In this document: positions 23,296-34,239 of the stretch, in pieces
How positions within the stretch are numbered: the first letter of the stretch is position 1
How the letters are laid out: each line of letters begins with the position of its first letter
Assembly (NCBI RefSeq): GCF_030272615.1
Contig: NC_081405.1
Location: forward strand, 612,412,920-612,476,919
DNA from: Cryptomeria japonica
Taxonomy: Eukaryota; Streptophyta; Pinopsida; Cupressales; Cupressaceae
Direction: 5' to 3'
Length of the DNA stretch: 64,000 nucleotides
Made by a program: the position numbers and the translations under genes
Notes under the pieces: model-generated
Database searches by the model: none
Told to the model about the DNA's origin: nothing
The model's input: the letters and a program-made list of their open reading frames with translations, nothing else

Positions 23296-23558
23296 AGCTA
23301 CACATAATTTAGTCAAGGAACAATGTAGTTACGAACATAAGGTAAAGCCTCATACATTTGAGGTGGGTGACTTAGTTCTCAGATAAATTCCTAAAAATCA
23401 GCAAGATAGAGAGAAGAAGGGAAAATTCGAATCAAATTGGCTTGGTCCTTACATCATTACAGCAGCTTATGGATCCAGTGCATATCAGCTCTCAACCACA
23501 GATGTAGAGCCTTTGGAGGATCCTATCAACAATATGCACCTTCGTAGATTTTACACAT
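23296..23558 (+). pseudogene. gypsy-1 integrase C-terminal tail
   Basis: Relic of the integrase end. The motifs are typical of plant Ty3/gypsy: HTFEVGDLVLR, GKFESNWLGPYIIT, GSSAYQL and NNMHLRRFYT followed by TAG (23556-23558). One TAA interrupts it in the phrase LVLR*IPKN (~23385). It marks the end of pol and therefore the start of the 3' non-coding part. Confidence 0.8.
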
Positions 23559-25158
23559 AGCTCTTCAGAGTATCCTAATTCAAAAAAATAAATAAATAAA
23601 AAATACAAAAAAATAAAATAAAAAAATATCAAAAATACAAAAAAATCATAAACATAAAAAATCGTTACTTGGTGAAAACCTGACAAACACGCGCCTTGTG
23701 ACACACACACAAAAAAAAAGCAGTAAAGAGAAATAAATTCGTCCAATGGTGAAAACCACTTTGGTGGTGCCCTGGGCAAGTACCATGGTGAAAACTAGAT
23801 CACCGATGCCATGTGTAGAGACATTGCTCCTCCCTCCTTCAAGATTCTCTTTCATCCTTTCACTTTGTACACACTCACAACCTATTCATTCATAACAAAC
23901 TTACCCATTCCCATTATGGCTTGTTATTGATCTACCCAAGATTGGTTAGCCATTCATAATAACATTCCTTTTCACACCTTTCCATCCATAATAAATCAGC
24001 TCGTAGATGTGGCTAAGGCCAATCCTATGTCTAGTGATGGGTGTGGAACTGAGAGCATCCCATGTTTTGAGGAGTATAGTTTCTTCCAATTTTCTTCAGT
24101 CTATCTGTGCACAATCCGCAATAAAGAAGCATTTGCATCGCCAATCCGCAATAAAGTTTTGTCTTCTCCGCAATAAAGTATTAATTTCAGATGAGACACA
24201 AGCAACAATGGACTTTCAACAAATCAAATCTTTCAACAGACTCAGACAACATTATGGTTCAGTACTATCTATCCTTTTGTGAAAGTAAACATTGTGACCA
24301 CAATCAAATAAGACTTATACAAGTGACAAGAGACACTAAACTTGAGGACTACAGTGGATGTTGGTGTCGAGTCTTGGTTTTCTTTTTATTTTATCTTTCT
24401 GGTGACATGTCTTTTAGCTTTTCCAGGATGTCTCTGACTAGAGATTATATCTCCAGGATGTCTTTGAATAGAAAGGCGAGGATGGGTTATCGTCACCTAT
24501 TTTTCTTTGCTGTCTGTGGATTGTCTCTTAATAATGCTTTTACTTGTCCAAGGATATGAGGACACTGAGAGTCTAGTGTGAACTGGGGCATTACTTGTTT
24601 TTAACTATCTGATCTCCATGCAAACAGGTACAATGACTTTCTGGGTCGAACATATGCCTTGATTGTCATAACCTATTTTGCCATAATAAAGCTCAATGAT
24701 GATAACACACAAGAAGCTTTTTCACTTCTATATCTTCTATCTTCCATCTCCCTTTCTTTATTGACCTCCATCCTTCTTGAGTCCATGTAGCCTACTATCA
24801 CATGACTGAGTATAATGACACGCAAAAAATATTTGCATTTCATGTAGTTGTACCTGTATTACCACATATTAGCATTTCATACATACATATAGATATCACA
24901 ATTACATCACATCCTGCACACAACACATGTTAGCACATTCTACATTCTCATCATATTCATCTGCATTTCATACATTCACATTTGCATTTGCATAACATTT
25001 AAAACATAAAAGAACAAAAAATATTGCATTTCATCACATACACTTTAGCATCCATATCATTTGCATTCATATCATAAGCATCATATAGAAACATGCATCA
25101 CATATAGAAGCACCACATAGGTAGACATGCATATAGTTGCTGCAAAGATGAATCATCT
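23559..25158 (+). other. gypsy-1 3' non-coding part, left half
   Basis: No gene on the plus strand. Short repeats are visible: three 'ggtgaaaac' words (23675-23800), three copies of 'ccgcaataaag' (24116-24178) that each include an AATAAA-like signal, and two 'ccaggatgtct' copies (24424-24465). From 24830 to 25140 the DNA is made of 'catttgcat' and 'catcatat' words. Confidence 0.55.
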
Positions 25159-25159
25159 C

Positions 25160-25220
<61 letters not shown>
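25159..25220. repeat. (AT)n(TG)n microsatellite
   Basis: A short AT run followed by about 26 uninterrupted TG units (25169-25220). Confidence 0.95.
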
Positions 25221-25221
<1 letters not shown>

Positions 25222-25389
25222 TGATACAGTGATGTCAAAATACATATGGCTACAATCACCTGAAGGTGTCATCATACAAAAATGGTACAACATTTATACA
25301 TAGGGAGCCCTCTAAGGCTACGATGAACTCCCTCCTTCAGAGCTAGCTAGCCTCGATGGAGTCTGAGACCTGGAAGGACCCACCTCAGG

Positions 25390-26230
25390 ATCATCTCTCC
25401 TTCCCTCTATCTGGTGGTGGTGGAGGACCCATGACCCCACCGCTAGATGCCTTTCTCCTGTCTCTTCTTCCAGTGGTCGTCATCATCCGTGATGGTCTTT
25501 GGAAGCTCCTAGCCCGCTAATCTGGTGGCACCACTCCATAATATAGGTCTCTGCAGTAGGATATCTCCTCCCCTACCTGAAGAACATAGGCATATCCGGA
25601 CCCTGTGTCCTCTGCTGCCTATCTTCCTGCCCTTAGTGTTGTCTCAGCCTCCATATAGCGCTAAATACCCTGATCCCTCTCCCGCTCAGTGTCCCTCAGC
25701 TGTCTCTTGAGCCTAGTTGTCTCCCTCTCCAGGGGTCATCTTCCTATCCCTGGTATATCTCCCTCAAGGATAGTAGCTCATCCTCCTCCTCTCCTCCTTC
25801 ATGTCACCCTATCCGGATACAGAAACCCATAGATCACTCTTGCCAGCACTATCGGTAGTGTCAATCTTGTCGCTGTCATGGTATCCCAAGCCACATGTCC
25901 AGCCCTCATCTCCAGTCCTGGATCCTGAAACACTTGTCTCAGTGCATCACTGTCTCCCTCTCGATCATAAGGAACTAACTCCCCATCGATCGGTATCCAC
26001 AGTATCCTATATACATCCTCCAAGGTGATTGTCATCTCACCCATCGACAAATGAAACATACATGTCTTTGAGTGCCATCTCTCAGCTAGTGCAGTTAGCA
26101 ATCCCATGTTATCTCAAAACTCAGGCACATACATAATGTATTGCAATCCCATGGCCTCAACTGTTGCTCTATCCTTGAATGTCAACTCTGGTCGTAAACT
26201 CTGAGTCTAAGGGAATCTCTCCTGTGACTC
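25390..26230 (-). pseudogene. Antisense plant-mobile-domain (PMD) gene in gypsy-1
   Basis: On the strand opposite to gag-pol, one frame from about 26200 to 25390 reads like a plant mobile domain protein: VEAMGLQYIMYVPEF, then LTALAERWHSKTCMFHLSMG and EMTITLEDVYRILWIPIDGE, the family's central signature. A Glu/Arg coiled coil follows (LERETTRLKRQLRDTERERD), then EEISYCRDLYYGVVPPD and a Pro-rich, basic tail (GVMGPPPPPDRGKER). The frame never shifts but has several stops, including TAG at 25661-25663, 25619-25621 and 25517-25519. PMD proteins are known from plant silencing factors and from transposable elements. Antisense extra genes between pol and the 3' LTR are known in Tat-lineage elements. 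Its function here is unknown. Confidence 0.75.
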
Positions 26231-27120
26231 TAGCATAGGTAGGTCCTCCTACAGTCAAGCAAATCAAGTGTGTCAATCCTAGTGGTACTCCCTGTTCATC
26301 AGAAAGTACTACTTTCTATCCTAGTAGCATTCTTTGTTCATCAGAAAGTGCTACTTTGATCCTATCCTAGGGCCTCTACTTGAGTGTATCCTCTTGAGTA
26401 GTTTCCTAATTGGCAACATATGTTCTATCACATAATTGTCAATCCCAGCCCTATCTGCTATTCTAGTCTTCCCTAGAGGACCTGCTTGAGTGTATCCTCT
26501 CAACAACTTATCCAATCGACAGCGTATATTCATCACAGAACTACTGATTTGGCCTTGAAGACATAAACATGCATTCATGACACAAACACATCTGGCACCA
26601 ACGTAGACATGCCTTAATGTTTTTCCTCCCGCTTGACATTTTTCTAGACATAGCTAATGCGCATTTATTACCCTACCTAGCATGCATTTATGACAACAAT
26701 TAATGCGGCAAAGTACAAGGAGGTTTTGTGGTACTCACTGGCTCTCTTGCATCTGTTGGCCTTTGAAATCGACAAGCGTGATCAAATCTATGCACCAAAG
26801 CCATCGCTGATGACTGCTGATTGCTCTCTGCACTCTGATCTCTTGGATGTGTGGATGACAATGAGGATGTTTTCCCCTCATAGTCTATCTTATAGACTAC
26901 TCTATCCCTAGTCTCCCGAGTCAGTCTTCTTTATTCCATGACTCTGTCACTCTATCTTGTCAGTCATTTCTAGCCTTTCTTTCTTATAGAGAGATTGTCT
27001 ACGATCTTTTCATATATTTTCATCCAATCTCTCGAAGGGGCATAACATTCCCATCTTGGGGCAACTTTGTATCAGTTCATCTTATCTTCTTTGAAACAAC
27101 ATGACAAGCTGCATTGTCTC
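26231..27120. other. gypsy-1 3' non-coding part, right half
   Basis: Two local tandem duplications: 'gttcatcagaaagt.ctactttc' with a ~43-bp period (26275-26350), and 'ttgagtgtatcctct' with a ~107-bp period (26375-26545). A minus-strand open frame across the second (26578-26351) may be the N-terminal end of the antisense gene, but I cannot match it to PMD. No other gene seen. Confidence 0.45.
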
Positions 27121-27134
27121 AAAGAGGGGCAAAA
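27121..27134 (+). other. gypsy-1 polypurine tract
   Basis: AAAGAGGGGCAAAA directly before TGTAGAC. The related tract AAAGGGGCAAAA precedes the LTR at 33755. Confidence 0.8.
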
Positions 27135-27966
27135 TGTAGACATCTAAAATTGTCCTGTCTATTTATTTATTTAATTATTTTAAGCCTAAGTCTTCTATTA
27201 ATTAAATAAATCTTTATTTATTTAATTAATTCATTTATCCTCTTCTAGCCTTATTTCTCATTTAAATAAATACATTTATTTATTTAAATTATCCTTTTCT
27301 AAATTAAATAAATATCTTATTTATTTAATTATCCCATTTCCTCTATTAATTAAATAAATCTTTATTTATTTAATTAATTCATTATCCTTTTCTACCCATG
27401 ACACATGTCATTCATCTCTTAATTCCTACACTACCTACCTTCTTATTATTTTCTTATTTCCTCTACCTACCCTCTAATCATAGCCGACCTACACCTCTCA
27501 ATCTTTTCCCTTCATTTCTTGTAGTGTCTTCTATATAACAAGATTCTTCCTTCATTATCAACCCTAATCATTCTAATCATTCTATTCAATTCGACTACTA
27601 GCACTCCCAACTATTCAATCCTAATCATTCTATTCAGCCCCCGATGATTATTGCATTCGAACTTTCATATGCGATCAAGCCTACTTGCAAGCACATTTCC
27701 GTTCTTTGTTGAGCTCTTGTGCACACATACAATCTGAGAGCAAATATATCAAGCAAGATCAATGGAGATAGGAAGAATGGATATCCAAACCCTATTGGAC
27801 TTGTGATGGTATAATCTTTGTGATTTCATTTGATTTGCATTGTCTTAGGTAATCTTCATATGTTATGGTGGATCTTTGTTGTTGTTAGGCTAGGGTTTTG
27901 TGGTTGAAATCTATTTAGTCTTTCAATATTGTTGTTTCCATTTTTACCATAAACACTCATCACACA
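27135..27966 (+). repeat. gypsy-1 3' LTR
   Basis: Starts TGTAGACATC, as do the related LTRs at 33755, 41754 and 56043. The first 250 bases are made of 'attaattaaataaat' words. A TATA box (TATATAA, 27533-27539) is followed by 'attcttccttcattatcaa', which also follows the TATA box in the solo LTR at 41754. The end near 'cactcatcaca' is uncertain because a copia LTR fragment abuts it. Confidence 0.75.
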
Positions 27967-28314
27967 ATCAGTGAAACCGGTTGGAACACCGATTCCGGTT
28001 AAGAGTTAACCTCTTCCAACTCATAGACAGATTGTCCTCCATTTGCCTCTTTGATGATCTTCGCAGTATCTCCAAGCTGGTGTCATGTCATTCCTGCATA
28101 TACTGGTTGTCTACATATACTGGTTAGACACCTTCAAAACCGATTGGACTTCTCTATACAAATGATACCGGTTTGCAAGACAAAGACTTAGGAGTAGTAC
28201 CAAATTGTCTTAACTAAGATGACTATGACAATGTGAACATATGTGTGTGTATACGTGTGCCATCAATGACAACACATAAAGTCATCTATTATAAAAATCA
28301 TCATCAAGCCAACA
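27967..28314 (-). repeat. Truncated copia-type LTR
   Basis: Read on the minus strand it starts TGTTGGCTTGATG, contains TGTCATTGATGGCA and several 'accggt' words like copia-A and copia-B LTRs, and breaks off after about 350 bases. It is the 5' end of a related LTR, cut by recombination. Confidence 0.55.
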
Positions 28315-28329
28315 CAAACTATGGGTAAA

Positions 28330-28977
28330 AGTAAAATAGTTGACATTATATGTGGCCAAATCCACCTTTAGGAAATGACTATTAGCATTGCCAATATCCT
28401 TAAATTAGGAATCTTTCTAGATCTGGAGAGGGAGATTAGGCAACTTGACTTAAAAACTGACATAATATTGAAAGAATCATTCATAAAGTTGAAAGAAGGA
28501 AACTACAATTTGAAAGAGAGGGGATGCTGCTCCCACATCCACAAACTACCATGCAACACCAGTTCCATGTCCTACAAAGTTTAAAAGCTCATGATAAAAA
28601 CTCCTATCACAAGGAAACAACTTGAGTGCACCATTGATTGGAGGCCTCCAAGACTCTAGAATCCACTTATGCAAGTATAGGAGAGATAGATTGATTTTAT
28701 TAAGTCTACAAACCATACTTCGATGATAATTGAATATTTTATTATTAATCATAGCCCTAACCACAAACCATGATGGGGAAGAATGTGAAGAAGAATGGGG
28801 CTGATATTTTCCATGTTGAGGAAGGTGAGAAGAATAAAAAGGATTCCCCAAAACAATCATGGCCACATAGGACCTCCTGAGATCTATCTCACTTGCACCA
28901 ATGATCATCAAAACATGAATTGGAGGTACAATCTTGTCACTGAAGTGTTTGTTTGAGACAAACATAGGAGAGCCCAT
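28330..28977 (-). pseudogene. DUF4283-type fragment (LINE ORF1-like)
   Basis: Minus strand. A frame from 28977 reads KWILESWRPPINGALKLFPCDRSFYHELLNF. After a frameshift near 28550, pieces such as LWMWEQHPLSFKL and VKLPNLPLQI...KDS.FKDIGNA follow. This order (W-P-NG, a Cys/Phe-Tyr step, a 'GPWF' zone, then V-LPNLPL-W and the IGNALG-like end) is that of the DUF4283/zinc-knuckle proteins linked to plant LINE elements. Several stops and at least one frameshift make it dead. No LINE endonuclease or reverse transcriptase is seen next to it. Confidence 0.6.
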
Positions 28978-30390
28978 GAATCAAGCATTATTAGGTGTAG
29001 GATCTAGAATATGAGTAGAATAACTAACATTAGGTGAAGTGATGGTACTTGTGCAACATGTAACCTTTAATGGAGAAAACATCAAAAATTAAAATGGTAG
29101 GGTTTTAGAGGTAGGTGAGAGAGACATTCAAGTTAGTTGCCAAGTAAAAGACATTTGAGATCTACATGAAAAATGTTATCAAATAGTCAAGATATATCTA
29201 GGTTTCACAAATGGAATATTCTAAAATAACATATATTAAAATGTATTTGTTACACTTATCAAGCCATGAGCAATAATAAAACACGTGCTCTGATGAACCA
29301 TTCTTACTAAATCAACAAGAAAAGTAAACACTCAAGTTTTGTATTGATAAATCAAACCTAAAACAAATTGCACATGTTAGGTGTAAGATCAACAAACTGA
29401 TCATTGAGTGCACATAACATGTTCTCTAATCAACAAAATAATACAATAATATTCCCAACTCATCAAATCATCATATAGAAATGGAAACCAATTCAAGATG
29501 TGCAACCTCCAAAATCAAAAAAAAAAGAAAAGAAAGAAAGAAAAGAAAGAAAGAAAGAAGAAAAAAAATAGAAAGAAGAAAAAAAAAAAGAAGAAGAAAG
29601 AAAAGAAAAGAAAAAAAGCCACTTTGAAGGGGCAATCACCCTAGCACAAATGATTAATACATTAAACATATCCAATCCTTGATAGTCCAACTTGTATAAT
29701 AGAAGGAGAATTACATCATAAATCAATGAATGTGAGATAAAAGGAAGAACAAAAGTAAGGAAAATAAGTGAGATATAGAGAGAATAATAATAAAATATAT
29801 GGTAGTGGGTATAGGAAATGATATTTCTTGGTTGAATTAAGATATTTTTAGCTATATTTTGCCATCTCATAAGTTGCGGGGAAGGTATTCCTTGTAAAAT
29901 GTATTATTATTATAGATAAAAATCTCTTCAATAATAAAAGAAAGTCATACCTTCCAATGGACAAACTTTTAACACTATTATCTCCCATGTGTTTCAACTT
30001 TTGGTGCTGAAATATGAGACAAAATCAATATGTAGTCTTTTAATAGTAATTAACTATTCTAGTAGAGACAAATGATCTCCTTTTTGGTTGATTTATTCCC
30101 TAGATCATCCAGGTTGAAATTAAAGTAAGAGCAAAAAAAAATTGAACTAGTCAAAAATTGTCCTTTTGAATGATTCCACAAGTAATTTGATGGCTACATT
30201 TGTGGAAACAAAATAATTTTCATCACAAATATTGACTATAAATTATCAATAAAATTAGAACATCACTAGTGATATAAGTAAGATAATTCATAGAAAAAGG
30301 TGGGATTTTAAACTAAAAAAAGAGGGAGAATTCAAAGCAGACATTTGTATACCATTATATTATTGCAAATTCAATGAGCTACCTACATCT
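28978..30390. other. AT-rich DNA without recognisable gene
   Basis: No coding feature supported. It contains a purine-only stretch of about 100 bases (29517-29617, AAAG/AAG units). The remainder is plain AT-rich sequence. Confidence 0.5.
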
Positions 30391-30614
30391 TAGGTGACAA
30401 AGGGGTTAAATCTCGAAAGTTCCATGCTCATCACAATTTGAAGTGTTTGTTGAGGTGGTTGAGAAGGGATTCTATGAGTTGAATTTTTTCGTGATCCTCT
30501 CCTAGGTGACAAAGGGGTCAAATCTTGAAAGTTCCATGCTCATCACAATTTGAAGTGTTTGTTGAGGTGGTTGAGAAGGGATTCTATGAGTTGAATTTTT
30601 TCATGATCCTCTCC
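30391..30614. repeat. 112-bp tandem duplication
   Basis: Two copies, 30391-30502 and 30503-30614, each starting 'taggtgacaaaggggt'. I count only a handful of differences, so this is a fairly recent duplication in old DNA. Confidence 0.92.
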
Positions 30615-31079
30615 TTGAAAAAATTAAATCCTATTCATTAAGCTATGAAAAATTATTATTTGATGATAATAATTGACTAATGAAAAACATTTTATTAAAT
30701 TAATAACAAATTAATTTAATTACTAGATAGTGATAATTATAATAAAACTAATAATTAAATATTAAATAATTTTTTCACATAAAATTAATTAAATTTTTTT
30801 AATTAAAGTAAATAAATAAAGATAACATATAAATTAATAGTTAAGTGATAATTATTTTAATAGCTAAATGATAGTTAAACTAATATTACTCTCAAGTTAA
30901 GATGAAGATTTTATATGAAAACAATAAGTATTCTTCTTGATCTACTTATTAGATCAAGTTAGTAAAGATCTTACATGAGAAAATAATTTATTTTATTTAC
31001 ATAGTATTATCTGTAACTAGTTAGCGAGTTTGAATGAGGAAGATAACTCCTCCTTGATAATAAATAAATAATACTTGTT
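30615..31079. other. AT-rich DNA without recognisable gene
   Basis: Very AT-rich, many 'aattaat' words. I see no gene, repeat family or element end. Confidence 0.5.
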
Positions 31080-32407
31080 TTTCACTATTGAGTTGTAAAA
31101 TGATGAAAATAGTGTCTTTATCCTATAAATGCAAAATAAGAACCATTTCCAAACTCTTTCATTGGGGAACAACCAATTAGGCTCAACTTCAAGTCCATAA
31201 GAGAGTTGAGGACTATGACCATTTTTTCCCTTTTATTGTGATTGGATATGATGAAATGTAATTGAATTGAAGATGCAAGAACTAGGTAAAATACTAGGAA
31301 ATTGACAAGATTCAACATAAACAGGTAGAAACAGGATTTGAATCTAACACAAAGTATAGATCTAGAAATGAGATGCATAAAGAAACTCGTCACTAAAATC
31401 TAGAGTTGAAATTGTTAGTCAAGTGTGCTAGGTGTCATAGACCTAGAGGTGCTTCTGTCAACTAAAACTTCAATTTTTGGACCAGGATGCTCTATAGACC
31501 AATCTCTCAAAAAATCAGCCAAAAAGTGTTAGTCACATTTGCAAATCAGCATAGACCAGGGGTTTTTACCAGTTCAAATTCTAGAACTATTCGTCTCAGT
31601 ATGGTCTTTACAAATTTGCAACTTTTGGCTATTAGATCTGTAACCTGCACACAAAAAAGAGGGGAAATGTTGTGCTATATAGGAGTTTACCTAAGTCAAA
31701 CCCCACCTAGGAATTAATCTCCACCACAACAATGATTGATTAAAAAATAGAGCTTACTAAGGCTAAATCAGAAATGAATCACTGAATTGAAATGATTATA
31801 CCTTTGGATTAGTGATGCAATGCTCTTTAGATAAGTCCTCCAAGTGTTGATGCAATAACATGAATAAATCATAACATAATCACTCATGAAATCGGACTTG
31901 AATATAACTTGTTGCAACTTGATTCTCATTATACATAGATCATATGCTCTTGAATGAGTGAATTAGGACTTGGAATGAAAATTTTAGATTTTGAAAGATG
32001 ATCAAATTTAGAGATGATACCTTTATATAGGGTTCTTAAGGTATTTTCACTTTTAGGTCGACTTCAATAGTCATATCAAAATATTAGTATCAAATCACAT
32101 ATGGTGGGAAATGGCACTTCAACATGTTCATATTTGTCCCCCTTTTAGAGAGACTAAGGTGCTAGGTGCCATAGTGCATTAGGAATAGGGTGCTAGGTGC
32201 TATAGTCTAGCCAAAAATGGACAAAAGAGAGGTGATTGGAGAGTGCACATGCTCAAAACATTGGATCAAGCACCTCATGAGCATACAAAGACAATTTGGA
32301 CGAGATAATGCCAAAACAGGCAAAAAATGACCCAAAGTGAGGCACACTAAAACATGAGCTCAAAAAGGAGTGTGAAATTGTAAAGGGTTACAATTTATGA
32401 CACTACA
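31080..32407 (-). repeat. Degenerate LTR, minus strand
   Basis: Minus-strand reading from 32407 starts TGTAGTGTCATAAATTG. It has a TATA box in 'accctatataaagg' (~32024-32037) and a 'ggtttgacttagg' word (~31693), which also occurs downstream of the TATA box in the LTR-like segment 34566-35718. The lower border is unclear and no matching target duplication was found. The call rests on layout and the shared word, so the family is uncertain. Confidence 0.45.
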
Positions 32408-33754
32408 AGTTATTTTTAAGTCAATATAGAGAAAATAAACATCATGTATACTATCTACCTCACCTTATCTACACCTTCCATACCATATCCCTCACCCTAA
32501 ACCTCATCCTATCTCCTTCCATCCTATCCAAATTCAACCCCCTTCCCTTGTTTGATCTTGACTAAGAATAGGGGCAAAATATTCATACATGCTTTGGGCA
32601 ATGCAAAATTTACTTCCTCTACTATACCTATCTTTCATCCCATACATATTTTTCCACCATATTTCATCCTTAATTACAATACCTCTAGTGTGTTGCATCT
32701 TTTCCTTTGCAACATATTCCTTGAAGACCCTTCCTTATATAGTCTTATCTTCTCTTACCATCCATCAAAATCAATCCCTCTATTCCTCCATCCTTTTACC
32801 ATTCATTGGTTTTCCCTTATCATTGGTTGTCATCCATTCCTCTATCTTAATCATCATATCCTCCATGCAATATTATCCAACCTAATCCATTTATCTTCCC
32901 TCCATCTATCCAACAAAAAACCACTAAGCAATCTATGCAATGCAACTAATCCTCATCTATGCAATCTAGTGTTGCAATATAGCCCATCATCCTAAAGCAT
33001 CTATCGGGTTTCATCCAAATTAGTCAATAATTTATTGTTCCACTTGAATCAAATTATCATCATAGGGATGCATCATTCCCAATCCGTGTGTTGTTCTTGT
33101 TGTTAACAATACAATTATTGGGGTACACATTGTTGTTATCGCTAAATTTTCTATCCTCATCCTCATAAATCATCTAGCAATCATCAATTAATCAATTGGT
33201 TCCCAACTTGACTTAGAGCATAGTCTTGTTTGTATTTTGGTTTGCTATGCATGATTTCTTGTTGCTTGTGTGCTTTATCATTGTTTGCATCTATCATGAT
33301 ATTTTTATCATATTTCCACAAGGGCATCACGGTATTCCATATCATGATGTTATAAAGTATATATTTGCATTTGACCTTTTGATCACATACTTGACACATT
33401 GTCATCCTGGTTCCTTATACCTTGGTGCATAAAATTAAGTAATTTTTAAAATCTTGGTTGCTAATAACACTACAACATGACAATCATCCATCTTCTATCT
33501 CCATCCATATGTTCACCATCCCTATCTTCTCCCATGTCTTTTTATCCTTCTTCATCTAACCTTTCCACCCATTTTGAGAGCATACTTATGATCTTTGAAC
33601 ATTCCTATCCTATTGAGAGGGCATACCTAACTCCCATCCTTTTAGTGATGGGGCATCATGGCCCTAGTACTCTTCCTTTCCTACCCAATATGTTTTATTC
33701 TTCTTTGATACAATGAACTTCTCATAATTGTGATGTCATACCAAAGGGGCAAAA
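32408..33754 (+). mobile_element. 3' non-coding end of a truncated gypsy element
   Basis: Pyrimidine-rich DNA (CATC, CCTA and TCCTT words) like the 3' non-coding part of gypsy-1. It ends in the tract AAAGGGGCAAAA (33743-33754) directly before an LTR start. No pol sequence is left. Open frames here (for example 32552-32995) come from base composition and are not genes. Confidence 0.5.
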
Positions 33755-33965
33755 TGTAGATGCTTAAATATATCCATATCTAATCTCACTCGAATTTACC
33801 CTATTCCAACCATTTATTAAATATATATTTATTAGTTATTTAATTAATTTACCCATCACCTTTATCCCATCTAGTTCTAAACCATTACTTAAATAGATAT
33901 TTATCATTTATTCAATTATATTATCCTTCAACTCTATCCCCCACTTTAATTTAAAAAAAAAATAG
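33755..33965 (+). repeat. Truncated gypsy-type LTR
   Basis: Starts TGTAGATGCTTAAAT after a purine tract and continues with the AT-rich 'tatttaattaattta' part typical of these LTRs. Similarity ends near a poly-A run at about 33950-33965; no TATA region follows. Confidence 0.55.
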
Positions 33966-34239
33966 AAGATCATTCACTACTCACATTTGGTTGTGGCAAC
34001 AAGTATAAAATTAGTTAGATATTGAGGGATATTTGCTAATAAAGAGTTATGGACACTTTCTATAAAATAACATGAGATAATTATAGATGCATTGTAAAAA
34101 AGAGAGGATGCAGATGCTACAATGGAATAGATAAAAAAAGGCAAGTAGATAGTTTTAAAATATTTAATTCGTAGTTAATATCTAGTTAATTGATTTATTG
34201 TCACTCCCTAATTTTTTTAGAAGTTATTTATGGACACTT

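Larger units (their letters stand above)
1..27966 (+). mobile_element. gypsy-1: Ty3/gypsy element, left end outside window
   Basis: A Tat/Ogre-like Ty3/gypsy element read left to right: leader, gag, CCHC-like knuckle, retropepsin, relic of the integrase end, long 3' non-coding part with an antisense gene, purine tract and 3' LTR. The order and protein motifs match gypsy-2 at the right edge of the window. copia-A interrupts it at 6619-22372. Both sides of that insertion belong to the same region of pol, because the piece after it (CG-F near 22500) aligns with the segment following the protease in gypsy-2. Reverse transcriptase, RNase H and the integrase core are missing, so it could move only with help from another element. 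The 5' LTR is not in the window. Confidence 0.8.

Noticed and set aside
29493-29870. 125-codon minus-strand frame rich in Phe and Ser
   Set aside because: Produced by the purine-only stretch read on the opposite strand.
32552-32995. 147-codon open frame as a membrane protein
   Set aside because: Its Ser/Leu/Ile/His richness comes from pyrimidine-rich DNA; no conserved motif, and it lies in the 3' non-coding part of a gypsy element.
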